Notes under the pieces: model-generated
Told to the model about the DNA's origin: nothing
The model's database searches: none
What the model saw: the letters and a program-made list of their open reading frames with translations, nothing else
Assembly: GCA_030770425.1 (NCBI GenBank)
Contig: JASJFT010000110.1
Location: 1-64,000, forward strand
Direction of reading: 5' to 3'
Source: Darksidea phi
Taxonomy: Eukaryota; Ascomycota; Dothideomycetes; Pleosporales; Lentitheciaceae
Length of the DNA: 64,000 nucleotides
Program-made: the position numbers and the translations under genes
Shown here: positions 11,328 to 23,368 of the stretch, piece by piece
How positions within the stretch are numbered: the stretch's first letter is position 1
Layout of the letters: each line of letters begins with the position of its first letter

Positions 11328-14300
11328 ATGTCGTCTGCGAGTGGGCCCTCACCGACGCCGACACTTGGCCCGGGGGCGGCGCAGAACAGCGAGAACCAGA
11401 CCATCAAGACTTTCGCGGCCTCGCTCTCAACAGCTGCCGTTATCTTCGGCGTGCAAATTGCCCTCTTCTTGATATTCAGTGGCAATTGGAAGATACACAG
11501 ATCGAAGAAGGCGGGAGAACAGCCAACAGAGCGGCAGAGTCTCTTCCACAAGATTTAGTAAGTAGTCGAGCCCGCACTTGTCCCCCGCATCTACTGACGC
11601 GCGCAGTTACTACAAAACCGCCTTTGTATCTAAGCGAAAACGAGTCGCTGCCCCCACGACTGCCATCGAATCGTTCAAAAATGTCTTTACCATCAGCGAT
11701 CGAGAACTCATTCGCGTCGCCGGCGTCGACGGTTACCTCTTCTTGCAGTACCTGCAGCTCCTGCTTCGAATCTTCATACCAATGGCAATACTTATCCTAC
11801 CTATACTCCTGCCACTGAATCATATAGGCAGTGTTCCCGACGTCTCCGGGTTGGATTCCTTTGCATGGCCTAATGTCGGTGTGCGGGAAAAGGTGCGTCG
11901 TCTCTGGGCTCACTTGGCCCTGGCTGTCTGCGTCGTCATATGGGTGTGCTACAACTTCTATCTCGCCCTGAGGAAGTTCGTTCGCCTAAGGCAAACCATC
12001 CTTACCCTACCGGAGCATCGAATTCGGGCATCTGCGACGACAATTCTGGTACAGAGCATCCCTCGCAAGTGGCTCACCGCTGCCGCACTCGACGCCCTCT
12101 ACGACGTGTTTCCCGGTGGCATCAAAGATATATGGATCAATCGCAATTATGACGAGTTGCAGGAGAAGGTCAACAAGCGGACCAAGCTTGCACGTGCACT
12201 CGAAGCCGCAGAGACCAACCTCATCATCACGTGCACAAAGAAGCACAACAAATTGGAAGAGAAGAAAGCGAAGAAGGAGGGCAATAAAAAGTCCAGGAAG
12301 GAGAAGAAGGAACATGAGGCGATGCAAAATGAAGCGATCGCCCACGAAACTTTGGATCAAGGTGTCAGTGTTAACAACCCTCATCAGATCGAGCAAACCT
12401 TGCAGCAAGTTCTTGTCGAGAGTGCCTCAAGTTCATCGTCCTCCTCTTCCTCTTCCTCTCGCTCGTCGTCCCCTGAACGCAAGCGGAAGAAGATCCCGAT
12501 CCCAATAGTCGGACAAGGAATCCAGGCTATGGGCGAGGGCATACGCGATGTTGGCAAATTTGGAAACAAAATGGTTGGTGGCTTCACAGGAGCATTCAAG
12601 AAGCATGACCATCGCCAGGAGCCTTCGCAAGCTGATGCTTCTTACGACGCACCCATTTCCTCTCCTGCCACCGCAGAATTCGAGCATAGAGGAACCAGCA
12701 CCGATACATACACCCCATTAAACGACTCGAACAAATTGGACAAGTACGACCACGAAGGAACGGTATCAGAGCCTAACTCTCCTGTTTCTACAGATAAGAA
12801 CCGTCCACAGACCGCTCAGTCCACACTTGGCCCTTTGAACCCGCTGCAAGCCTTACGAAAGTCTCCTCTTAATCCGGTTCGTCGATTGAGTGATTTTGCA
12901 AGTCCCCAGCCATTCCGCGCTGAAGGCGAAGAATTCCCCCTTGAGGTCAGCAACACTGCACCCATCAAATATGACTTCGGCGGTATCCACGACGAGACTT
13001 TCGTTGAGGACGACGAGAATGCATTATGGAGGAAGTATATCAAGCCCAAGGACCGTGAAACGATGCGAGTCCCCCTCTTTAACAAGTCCTGGTGGCCGTC
13101 TCTGCCACTCATTGGAAAGAAAGTAGATACCATCTACTACTGTCGCAGGGAAGTCGCTCGTCTCAACCATGAGATCGCCCAGGACCAGGCCAATCTGGAG
13201 CGTTTCCCGTTGATGAACTCTGCGTTCATCCAATTCAACCACCAAGTTGCGGCCCATATGGCTTGCCAATCTCTCAGTCACCACATTCCTCGTCAGATGG
13301 CTCCGCGCACCATCGAAGTGAACCCCAACGATATCCTTTGGGATAACTTGACCATGTCATGGTGGATGCGTTATGTGCGTATGTTCAGCGTCATTGCACT
13401 TATCGTGGGACTCATCATCTTCTGGGGTATCCCTGTTTCATTCACCGGAGCTCTTTCCCAGATCAAGACGCTGACCGACGACTTCAAATGGCTGGATTGG
13501 CTCAACAGGCTTCCCCAATGGCTTATTAGTTTCATCCAGGGTGTGTTGCCCCCAGCATTCCTCGCCATCTTATTCGCTCTATTGCCTATCATCCTACGAT
13601 TCCTGGCCGAAGTTACAGGAACCACCACCGCCGGAGAAAGGGAGCTCCTGGTGCAGAACTTCTACTTTGCTTTCGTCTTCATCCAGTTGTTCTTGGTCGT
13701 ATCCATTTCCACGGGTATTACTGGAACGCTGGAGAACCTGCTGAACAACCCTGTTAGCGTTCCGCAGACGCTTGCTCAGAACCTGCCAAAGTCCGCCAAC
13801 TACTTCTTCTCATATATGATTCTCCAGGCACTGAGCATTAGCTCGGGAACTTTATTGCAAATTGCCTCTGTGGTGATCTTGCTGTTTAGCCGCTTCCTCG
13901 ACACGACTCCTCGTCAGAAAGTTTCACGAGTGTTGAGTAGGCCGGGCATTACCTGGGGAACCATGATACCTGTCTACACCAACTTCGGTGCGATCGGACT
14001 CATCTACTCAGTGGTAGCTCCTCTCATCATGATTATGATGTTAATCACCTTCGGTCTCTTCTGGTTCACCTACCGATACCAGATGATCTACGTCTCCTAC
14101 GCGAAAGCCGAAACGAATGGATTGATCTTCCCCAAGGCGATCAACCAGCTCTTCACTGGGCTCTATTTCCTCGAGCTGTGCTTGATTGGGCTATTCTTCC
14201 TTCAGACACGACCTGGGGGAGGGCCTGCCTGTCTCCCGCATGCCATCATCATGATCATTACACTAGGCTTCACCGTCTTGTTCCAGCTTCTGCTCAACCG

Positions 14301-15099
14301 AGCCTTTGGTCCCATGTTCAAATACCTGCCCATCACATTTGAGGATGAAGCGGTCCAGCGAGACGAGGAGTTTCAACGGGCTCAAGCTTCCCGGTGGCAA
14401 CAAAAAGAAGACGATGAGCACAGGTCGCTCAACACCGAACTGGAAGACCAAGAGAGGGCCGAGCGACGCGAATCGCAACGCCTAGAGCAAGAGGACCGCC
14501 GCAGGTCTCAAGCATATAACCCGGACTCTTATGAAATGAAGACGCTCGACGGTCGGTATGAGAGCTCTAATCAATTCTCGGAAAGCCCAGAGCGCCGTCG
14601 TAAGCAGAACTGGGCTGGCCGATCTCGTGATCGATCACGCTCTCATTCGTATCAAAATGAGAAGCATGACAAGGACAAGCACGACAAGGACAAGCACAAG
14701 CCCAAAAATAAGCATGTCAATCCTCTTGACCTAGTCACCAACGCGCTCAAAGTCGGCATTGACGACGCTGCTCGCCCCATTCGCGACATCGAAGCGCAGA
14801 CTCTCCCGTCGGGTAACCTTTTCGACGATATCGACGACCAGCTGGAGGACATCGAGCCTGAAGCCCGCCAAAAACTTATTAAGCGCAGTTTCCAGCACCC
14901 GGCTACTCGGGCCATCCAGCCAGCGATCTGGATCCCACATGACGACCTCGGCATCGCCAAGGATGAGATACAGCGTACTGCCGCATTTAGCCAGAACATC
15001 TGGATTACGAGTGTTAATGCGAGGTTGGATGCTAGCGGGAATGTTACGTACAGGGGATTACCGCCGGATCGGGATCCTTTTGAGAATATCGAGGTTTAG
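11328..15099 (+). CDS. CSC1: CSC1/OSCA-family (RSN1/PHM7, DUF221) calcium-permeable osmosensitive channel
   Basis: Predicted plasma-membrane cation channel gated by osmotic or mechanical stress. Exons 11328-11557 and 11607-15099 (49-nt intron, GTAAGT donor) join to 1240 aa. Order: N-terminal TM (TFAASLSTAAVIFGVQIALF, residues about 25-45), two further TMs near 120-180, cytosolic PHM7-type domain (TILVQSIPRKWLT near 200), a long disordered insert with a poly-Ser run near 348-365, cytosolic domain resuming (VDTIYYCRREVARLNHEI), a 7-TM core from about 668 to 985, a charged Arg/Glu/Asp/Lys-rich tail, and a C-terminal PHM7_ext-like block (HPATRAIQPAIWIPHDDLGI) ending GLPPDRDPFENIEV. It is longer than typical members because of the insert and tail. 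Start chosen at the ATG giving MSSASGPSPTPT; one upstream ATG at 11283 is in frame. Confidence 0.93.
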
Positions 15100-15506
15100 G
15101 GTATGATTGGGAAGGCTCAGATGTACCGATATCCTATAGAGGGCCTTTCCTTTACTCGTCCAGGGTGCCATTGGAGTGGAATCGGGGTTTTGCTTTTATG
15201 CATAGCGTGGTATTGGTTTGCATGGTACATGATAGGTCACTTTCTACTTCAGAGGTGGTGGGCAGAGGATGATACCCTTGGCTTCTATGGAAGACTTAGA
15301 TTGCGAATACATCATTAGCAACACGATCATCCGATCGGTCTACCTATACCATTATACTTGTTCTGGTCCGCGCAACTCGCCATGCGGGCATCAAAACCTA
15401 GGTAAACTCCGCAAGAAGACAACCCCCAAGGGCGTCTAGATCCACCCCCAAGCGTCTCATAGCCCAACGCGCAAATACATTGCATCTTCTTCTTAAACCT
15501 ACCAAT
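15100..15506. other. Intergenic between convergent CSC1 and LOR-like 2
   Basis: About 400 bp of 3' flanks. No gene seen. Confidence 0.5.
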
Positions 15507-16343
15507 TCACTCGCCTCCACCGCCGCCACCGCCGCCCGAATACTGTGTCCTCTCCGCAGCCCGCTGTTGCATTCTTCTCAACATAACAATCGTACTCAAC
15601 ACAACAACAACCCCATCCACGCCCTCCTCACCCCTCGCATCCACCAACAACACACCCCCAGTAATCCAGCTTCCCCACCGCTGCGCATACCTCGCCACAA
15701 CAACGTTCTTCCCCGCGACCTGTTTGAACAGCGTGATGCGATTTGCTTTGAAGCGACTATCGCATTTATAAGTATAGGGCACTGAATTCAGCGTAAATGC
15801 GTTGGTGCGGCGGTAGAATTTGGTCGGCGCCATTGTGATGGGGTGGGCGCTGTGGGGCGAATTCGGTGGGAAGGTTAGTTCGGCTTTGCTGTAGGAAGCT
15901 ACGCCGTGTTTCCATGTAGCTAGTTCGGCGGTTGGAGTAAGCGAGGAGGGGGATGTTAGAGCCGCGGTGCGATTGTACCAGTGCTTCCTTTTCACTTGGT
16001 AGACTGGCGTTGTGGTGGGGGGTAAGGACTCGGCGAGGGCGCGGGCGGCGTCGCGGTATTCGTCTGTGATTTCGCCGCCGGTGTAGGGAGTGGAGAGGAG
16101 GGTGGTTATGTCGAGGATGGAGATCTCTTTAGAGAAGAGGTTGTGACGGTTTATGTAGAAGGTTTTTGTGGGGGTGAAGAGGGAGGCGGAGAGGGGGATT
16201 GAGGAGGTGGAGGACGAGGTGTTGGTGGATGAGGTGGAGTGGATGGAGGTTGTTTCGGCTTTGTGGATGCCGGCTTTGATGAAGGCTTCATCTTGGGGGC
16301 CGAGGGGTGGGTAGGTTGGGGGGTTGAGAGTTTCTTCTTTCAT
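15507..16343 (-). CDS. LOR/tubby-C-terminal-like protein 2, paralogue of 9149-10030
   Basis: Single-exon ORF of 278 aa, function unknown. It shares blocks with the gene at 9149-10030 in the same order: ISILDITTLLSTPYTGGEI, VKRKHWYNRTAALTSP, WKHGVASYSKAELTFPPNSP then HSAHPITM, FTLNSVPYTYKCDSRF, VVARYAQRWGSWITGGVLLV and a hydrophobic helix before RRMQQRAAER. The N-terminus (about 60 aa, NPPTYPPLGPQDEAFIKAG then Ser/Thr-rich) and the poly-Gly tail differ. Both copies are on the minus strand with the CSC1 gene between them, which suggests an old duplication followed by divergence. Confidence 0.75.
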   Translation of the reverse strand: MKEETLNPPTYPPLGPQDEAFIKAGIHKAETTSIHSTSSTNTSSSTSSIPLSASLFTPTKTFYINRHNLFSKEISILDITTLLSTPYTGGEITDEYRDAARALAESLPPTTTPVYQVKRKHWYNRTAALTSPSSLTPTAELATWKHGVASYSKAELTFPPNSPHSAHPITMAPTKFYRRTNAFTLNSVPYTYKCDSRFKANRITLFKQVAGKNVVVARYAQRWGSWITGGVLLVDARGEEGVDGVVVVLSTIVMLRRMQQRAAERTQYSGGGGGGGGE

Positions 16344-17419
16344 TGTGAGTGGTGGTCTTGCTCAGATTTAGAGAGAAAACGAGGAGTGCGTAAAGAGACG
16401 TTCAAGACGCAACGGCAACCCCTCTTATATATCCCCTTGAAGTATTCCAAACGGGCCCTGAGGCCTTTCGCACTCTGCCGTCATAAATCGTATTTCGTTG
16501 CGCCAGCTGCACTGTGATGGCTGTGGCTGCGTGCATCGCCCCCGCTATAGGCTATGCTTCAGCTCATTCTGCAATAACAGCCACTCTACAAGTGTGGTCT
16601 CAGGCATCATATTGGAGATTTGGAGTCTATGGCTGGGGTAGGGACGTAGAGACGATAGCCATTGTAGGAAGGTATGCCAAGGGCGTACTCGCTTACGGGT
16701 GACGCAGCTGAGAGATTACGGATACGAAGTCATCGCCCTATTGACCCATGCATTCTGGCCGCCTTCATTGCGCCACAAGTCTTGTAGGTGAGATGGGTGC
16801 ACTCCTGGATTGAAGCTTTGCTGCGTGCTTCATCCTGAGGAAGGTTCCGTATGACACAAACAATAATACAATTATTTGTTCCTATTGGTTAGCAAATATA
16901 AAGACATCCCCTGTTCTCCTGTGCCTAGCGGAATGGGTAATATCTCTTGCAAGTTGTGGGTCCCCATCGCCGTCGAGGGATAATATAAGTCGTTCCATCG
17001 GACTGGAAAGCCGATGCATGCCAAGTTTATGTTCATGCTTGTTAATGCATCCGATGGTCAATCTAACTGAGAGTCTTTTGCCCTGGACTTGCCCTACGTA
17101 GACTCGCTCGTAGGGCAACTTCAGCGAGAATAACGATGAAGACCCGAACCAGGCTCACATGTGAAACGGTGGGGTGATGACGTCAGCACTTGGCAAGCGC
17201 AACATCCCCACCTCCGCCAACGGTTCCGGACTTCCCATCTGCATGCCCCTTACCGACTTGAGTACCCTCGTCTCACGAACACGGCATACTGAACAGGCTT
17301 CGGTGGCTGATCTCCATTAAGCAACCCTTTCGAAGACGCATCTCGACAACACAGCGGCTATTCAGCCCCTTGCGGCACGGAGCCTCAACCGTACGTCGCA
17401 CAGCGCCAAAGCCCTGCAT
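16344..17419. other. Intergenic, divergent promoters, no gene seen
   Basis: About 1.1 kb between the divergent LOR-like 2 and F-box starts. The only ORFs are short and not protein-like. The segment 17180-17419 is C-rich before the F-box start. Confidence 0.5.
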
Positions 17420-18964
17420 ATGCCCAACATGCCGCGTCTAGCCAAACGGAAGGCGAGCACCCCTGCTGATACTAGCCGGCTTCGCAACAAACGACGTGCG
17501 CTTGATGAGTCTACTTTGAAGCCTCCTCTAGTTCCTTCAGCCGCATTTAGCACTCTTCCCGAGGAGATCGTGCTCGAAATTCTCGACTACTTTCTCAACG
17601 TAACCTACAGAAAAGATGCAGCCCACGCCCTGTACTGCCTCTGCTTGACCAGTCGACAGCTTTACCGCCTGAGCAAGCCTTATCTGTACAGCTATGTGGC
17701 CAATAGTATCGTGGAGCCACGCAAGCTGCTCCGGACTCTGATTCAGGAACCGCAAACGGCAGAGCGGGTGAGGGGTCTCAACTGGCGTGACGATCATGGC
17801 AACTTGGCTGGCTGCTGGAAACGCAAGGATAAGAAGTACGCTTTGACCCACATCGAGCGACGCGAGCTATGCAAGAAGGTTGAGGAGCTGGGTCTCGTGA
17901 ACCCTCGGATGTATTCGAGAAGTTTTCAGATGCAACGACCCAAAGATCATCTCGCTGCCCTGCTTCTGCTCTGCCCCAACATACGCAGCCTCGACGTCTG
18001 CGATACGAACGTCTGCTGTTATCCGAGGGGGTACCATGTTGCGCCGCCCTGGATCAGATTGCTTGGTGAAGTAGGATTCGGCAATACCGACGTGCTCTCT
18101 CAGCACTTTCAGCATCTGACATACATCCGGATTCGGTTAGGCCCTATACGGCTGCTGCAAATCCCGCCCATACTCAACATTCGGTCATTGCGGGTGCTGA
18201 TGCTGGAGGATGCCTATGAACCAGATCAACCAGATTCCATGTATCAGTGGATATGGAACTTCAGTGTGAGCCCACGCTCCTCGCCGCTCGAATGTCTGTA
18301 CGTACAAAACAGCTACATCGATTCGAAAGCGCTAGCGCGGCTGATCGGCTCGATTCGCGCTCTTCGACTCTTCTGCTTTGACTTCGACAACTCCGTTCGA
18401 AACGGCGGATACACCCTGGATGAGGACGACATCCCGGAGCTACATTATCCCACCCTCGCTACCGCTCTGCTTGAGCACAAGGACACTCTAGAGCGGCTAA
18501 CCATCAGCGATAATCCTGACCCCGAGCTTAACGAGATCTTCGATATCGACACAGGGTCCCTCGGTTCCTTACGCGACTTACACAAAGTCCGTCTTATGAC
18601 CGTTGATCTCGACTGCTTCGGCGGCCTGGACTTGGAATTCAACGACGCAGAAGAGCTACTCTCCACTTCCGTTCGACCCGCCAACCTCGCAGACAACCTC
18701 CCCTCTAGCGTCGAACAACTCGACCTGTACATTAGCGAAGACGAGGATATCGAATACGAGCTCTTCTGGATAAATTGCTTAGAGGAGCTCGCCAAAACAA
18801 TGAAGACGAGACTGCCGGCTTTGGAAGAGGTTAGGGTGTCGAGAAAGGCGTATGGCGAGATTTGGATCGAGAGTGAAGACTTGAAGAGCTTGCAGGTTCA
18901 ATTTGCTGATGAGGGAGTTCTGTTGACGATTGTGGGTGAAGAAGAACCTTTTCTTAGCACGTGA
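17420..18964 (+). CDS. F-box domain protein
   Basis: Single-exon ORF of 514 aa. An N-terminal basic stretch (KRKASTPADTSRLRNKRRAL) is followed by an F-box at about residues 45-90 (STLPEEIVLEILDYF, then ALYCLCLTSRQLYRLSKPYL), which would bind Skp1 in an SCF ubiquitin ligase. The rest has irregular Leu-rich segments (NIRSLDVCDTN, LQIPPILNIRSLRVLMLED, SSPLECLYVQNSYI) as in fungal F-box/LRR-type proteins whose substrates are unknown. It ends with acidic and amphipathic segments. ATGs at 17420 and 17429 are both possible starts. Substrate cannot be told from sequence. Confidence 0.85.
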   Translation: MPNMPRLAKRKASTPADTSRLRNKRRALDESTLKPPLVPSAAFSTLPEEIVLEILDYFLNVTYRKDAAHALYCLCLTSRQLYRLSKPYLYSYVANSIVEPRKLLRTLIQEPQTAERVRGLNWRDDHGNLAGCWKRKDKKYALTHIERRELCKKVEELGLVNPRMYSRSFQMQRPKDHLAALLLLCPNIRSLDVCDTNVCCYPRGYHVAPPWIRLLGEVGFGNTDVLSQHFQHLTYIRIRLGPIRLLQIPPILNIRSLRVLMLEDAYEPDQPDSMYQWIWNFSVSPRSSPLECLYVQNSYIDSKALARLIGSIRALRLFCFDFDNSVRNGGYTLDEDDIPELHYPTLATALLEHKDTLERLTISDNPDPELNEIFDIDTGSLGSLRDLHKVRLMTVDLDCFGGLDLEFNDAEELLSTSVRPANLADNLPSSVEQLDLYISEDEDIEYELFWINCLEELAKTMKTRLPALEEVRVSRKAYGEIWIESEDLKSLQVQFADEGVLLTIVGEEEPFLST

Positions 18965-19702
18965 GGGGATGGTCGGAGGCTCGAAGCTAGCACGTGTGCT
19001 CAGCGGGTACCAACTTTCATCCTTTGAATGCCGGAGGTGTGCCCGTCGGTGCGGCCTACAACGAGATAAGCTTCTTATGGGCAGTTTGTTTATCAGGGTT
19101 CTCCACTCAGGTTCCTTTTTCAAGACTTGCAGGATTCGTCTGGAATAACACCTCTCTTCACAGTTACATCCATCTGTAGAATAGATCTAGAATATGAAGA
19201 CATGTTGTATTGTTATAATCAACTTCCGTCCCCATTGTGCATGCCTCACTTCTACAGCCCACCAAACGCTAACTAGAGCAAAAACAAACTTAGATCAAAG
19301 CCTATTACAGATCGAGTAATGCTGGAGTTTAACATTGGCCCGCCATGATTTTCACAACATTCGTAGATGATGTTGTTTGGAAAGGATAGTCCGAAGTGCA
19401 AATATTCGCTATTTCAATATTGTCCTTACGCTCGTCTTGCACTATCCAGGTCGGACGGGGCTTGGAAGTATTTGCACTCCATTCCACGTACAAATGTCGA
19501 GCCAACAAAAAACCTGGGCCAAAGGTGCTCCAAGGACAATAATCGAGTTGGGCTTAATAGATATGGAACCGGATTCATTTCCTAGTCCCAAAATACACTT
19601 ACGCCGGATATGCACGCCATCCTAATGGGCGACCTTCCAATAAGTGAACGACACCCACGCCAGCTAATGCGAACACACAGAAAGAAAAACAGTCGGACTA
19701 GC
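18965..19702. other. Intergenic between convergent F-box and PIF1 genes
   Basis: About 740 bp of 3' flanks. From 19150 it is richer in A/T. No gene seen. Confidence 0.5.
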
Positions 19703-22374
19703 CTACACCACGCCATCAGTCTTCTTCTTACCCGCCATCACCTTACCTAATACCGTCTTACTCTTCGCCTTACTTTCAATCTGCTCCGCGCGACTCAACC
19801 CGCTATAAAACGCTCGGACTTTCTCATGCGCTAGGACTTTTCGTGGATCGAATCTCATTACTTGCAGTCCCGCCATGCTAGTAGCTCGTGATAGTGCGAC
19901 GTACGCCTGCCCTTTCTCAAACACCTTGCCTAGATCCACTCTGACACGTTCTAGCGTCTGCCCCTGTGCTTTATGGATAGACAGGGCCCATGCAAGGATG
20001 AGCGGGATCTGGCTGCGGGAGGCTTGTACTTCGCCGTTGGGAAGCTCGATTTTCCAGTCCTCGCGTTTACAGAGGAGCTCGCGTGTTGTACCATCTGGGA
20101 TGGCGAAGCGGACGAGAGGGTAGAGTTGCTGTGTGCTGACGCCTAGCGTTTTCTCTTTCAGTTTGGTGAGAGCTGCTAGCTCTTCCGAGCCTTCGGCACT
20201 TTCAAGGAAGGCTTCCTCGTTTGCCCTGTAGAAAGCAAAGACTTGTTCAGTCATGAACCCAGTGACTTTGCCTAGCGAACCATTGACGAGCGTATCGTCC
20301 ATATTCTTGACTAGCATGACTTGTGCACCCTTCTTGAGGTGGATAGTCTCCGGGACCATGCAGCTTTGTAGCAGTTTGTCACGCTTCTCCTTGTCGGTGA
20401 CGGTTCCACCATCTCGAGCATCGAAGCTATAAATCTGACCTTGGAGTTGGTTCATGCGCACTTGGTTTGCCCGGTCTACTTCGTTCCGTGTCGGGAATAG
20501 CTCAGTAGCTTCGATGTTATCATCGGTCGCGGCTAGCGGTCGGTCTAATTTCCGGAACGCCGCAATGGATGCGGGTGTTAATCTGCCTTCGCGCATCTCG
20601 TTCAACATGCCGGCAAAGACGGGGTCCTTTTGACGGAAGACATGGTGGAGGCCGATGGTATGCTCGATAGAGGTAGTCCATGTTCCAGCATCGAAGGCAA
20701 ATTTGGCGACGCGTCCGTGCTCCGGTACTGGGGGAAGCTGGAAGAAGTCACCAGTGATGACCAGCTGGATTCCGCCAAACGGTCTGCCGTTATTGCGAAT
20801 GGTTCGTGCAATCTGCTCCAGCTTGTCGAACAAGTCCCCATCTACCATTGATACTTCGTCGATGACCAGGACTTTCGTACGCATCCACCGTTGCTTTGCC
20901 TTTGCGTTTCGCCTGATCTTCTTAATAAGATCCTCTGCAGGCTCTTTGCCTAGGCCGATGCCGGAAAAGCTGTGTAGTGTTACACCTCCAATATTACACG
21001 CGGCAAGACCTGTTGATGCTGTAACAGCAACTCGGTCGGGCTCGCGAATGAACTTTCTCCGCAGCGCCGCGATGATCTCGCGTAGAAGAACGGATTTACC
21101 AGTACCTGGAATCCCGTTAATGCGATACATGGAGAGACTAAAGCTAACCACTTACCAGCTGAACCAGTGAAGAACACACTCTTCTTGTACTCTACAACAA
21201 GGTTCAGGACATGTTGTTGTTCTTCACTCAAGAAAATGCTATGAATAGTGGTGGTCTTCTTCTTCTTGATAGCCTCCTTCATATCCTCATCGTTGCCTTC
21301 ACTAGCTTTGATGGCCTTATGCGACTCTCGCAGATTCTTTTGCTGTTGCTTGATAGCGCTCTGTGTTGTATTCCACGGATACTCCGACTTGGTTTCCTTC
21401 TTAATTGGTGTTGCCTTATCGAACGGGGTGGCTTCTAGTGATCTCCGCTTTTTTGGTCTCACTGATTCGGCCTCCGGTTCCTCTTTTACCACGGCCTGAC
21501 TTGATTGCTGCAACCATGGCAGTGTGCGGCGTTTCGTGGGTTCGGGGGGTTTTTGGGTTGTTGACAACGGCCTCAGGTGCTCTGGAGGGGATGATGACCA
21601 CGGTATGGGCGCACTACTGTTGGGCTCCTGCTTCGAAGCTCCGGGTTGCGGTGTCATCGAATTGTATGCCGAGTCCCTCGATGACCCTGTAGCGAGCGAT
21701 GGAAGGGTGGGATAGTGCACAGTGCCCTTCGTCGCCGGATCTTCCACATCGAGATCAATGTCGCTATCAAAGTCGTTCTCGTCGAAGAACACAGAGCTCT
21801 GTGGCGCCGGCTCGCTGCTCATCGTGTTGTGAAAGGACGGAGGCAGATCGTTCTCGTAATCCGATACGTTGAGAGGGGGGTAGTCAAATGCGTCTTCCTG
21901 AGGGCCGAGCGCCTTAGCTAGACCACTTGACGTCCTCTTAATCCCGTGTGCCTGTCCCGAGGACCTCCGCTCGTTTGTGATATTATGCTTTGTGGCATTC
22001 CCCGATAGGGTGGATAGCGGACGCGTGTTGCTCGGTTTAGGCGCGACGGAGGGGCGATTGAACGAGGTAGCCAAAGACTGCTGCCTCGAGGCGGCAGGCA
22101 CCTGCGACGGCGTCGCAGTGTTATGATTCTTCACGGCCTGTTTAAGCATAGCCGTAGTGGGTTGAGGTCGAGCGGAGAGTTGTCGCAGAGTGCTCGGGGG
22201 AGCTGTCGCGGTACCGAATGTTGGGGCACGCAGCCGGGAAGGAAGTCGCGACGATGCCTTCGGTGAGCTAAATCGAAGTGACGCGCTTAAGCGGCCCAAT
22301 GCGACGAGCATACAGCACAGCAGCACGGCAACAAGTAAGGAAAGAAATAATGAGAAGTAATCAAGGAATGGCAT
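19703..22374 (-). CDS. PIF1: PIF1-family 5'-3' DNA helicase
   Basis: ATP-dependent 5'-3' helicase that acts at telomeres, G-quadruplexes and mitochondrial DNA in yeast. Exons (start) to 21156 and 21105-19703; the 50-nt intron splits Walker A, and the spliced reading is FFTGSAGTGKSVLLREI. Other motifs: VLVIDEVSMVDGDLFDKLE (Walker B), LVITGDFFQLPPV, GAQVMLVKNMDDTLVNGSLG and SIHKAQGQTLERVRVDLGKV with YVALSRATSM. About 400 N-terminal residues are disordered. Starts possible at 22491, 22374 or 22311. I use 22374 (873 aa). The 22311 start gives a Ser/Arg-rich presequence-like N-terminus (MLVALGRLSASLRFSSPKAS), and an internal MLKQAVKNHN could give a nuclear form, as alternative starts do in yeast PIF1. 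Confidence 0.92.
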
Positions 22375-23368
22375 GCCCTGGCGGGGAAGACGAGGTGAAA
22401 GCTTAGTGTAACGACGCGCCTCGTCGCGAAGCGTGGCGCGCTTTTGGCTAGGGCGATCACGTGCGTGGCACCACCGCGATTCTAGAGACAAAACATTTGA
22501 ACAGCGAGCCGTTGTTGCATCTGCAAATGCAGCTTAGGTATTCTCATGCATTGAATCGATGAATGCTCTGGTAATCTTGATGTAAAAGGGTACAGTCCAC
22601 ACCTCTCTTATATTCTGCATTTCTCTAGCAAGAACGCGCTCTTAGGATACCATCTTCACAGTCCCAAACAGAAGAATTGACGCAACTGATAGGTATTTGC
22701 TGCGCTACATTGCAACAAGACCGCCCATTTCAACACCATTCAACACCCATACCCTCCTCATTATCAAGGGGACATCAAACACCCTCAAGCCTTCGTACAA
22801 ACATCTTTTGAGATCTGCCACCAAATGCTCCCACAACACAAAAGACAAAACGCAGAGAGGAGAGAGTATGAGAGAACAGTTTGAGGGGGTATGCCACGCA
22901 GGACGCCAACAGCACGACGACATGACAAGAAAAAAAAAGTATGCTTCTCTTTTGCTTCATCAAACATTCAACAAACAAGATCCAAACTTGCGGTAAGAGA
23001 GAAATGGGGCCCTGAGGGGCCGGAAATGCAGCGCCAGGAGATTCATTAGAAAGGCCCGCACGAAACCAAGGTCCACGCTGAAATAACCCACAACGTGGAA
23101 ATAAAAGACGTACATGGGGTAACTCCCAACAAGAGCCTTGAAGACGACACTTAAGCCCTCCCGCTAACTAGACAGAGCTGTTTTTATTGGAAACAAAGAT
23201 GAAACATGACATAATCCCGTTAGGAACCTGGGCAGATAGCGGATAGGTAAAAAAGTCCGATATGAGAGAAACGTCGGCTGCTATCCAAGAGCGACAATTT
23301 AGACAACCAGACATGTCATGAAGATAAACAGCGCACAGAGGGAAGACTTGCTCACGAGCCCGAGGTGA
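22375..23368. other. Intergenic: PIF1 promoter and PUB1-like 3' region
   Basis: About 1 kb. A CACGTG lies at 22458-22463, inside the longest possible PIF1 frame, which argues mildly for a later start. The part near 22920-23340 is probably the 3' UTR of the PUB1-like gene. No further gene seen. Confidence 0.5.
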
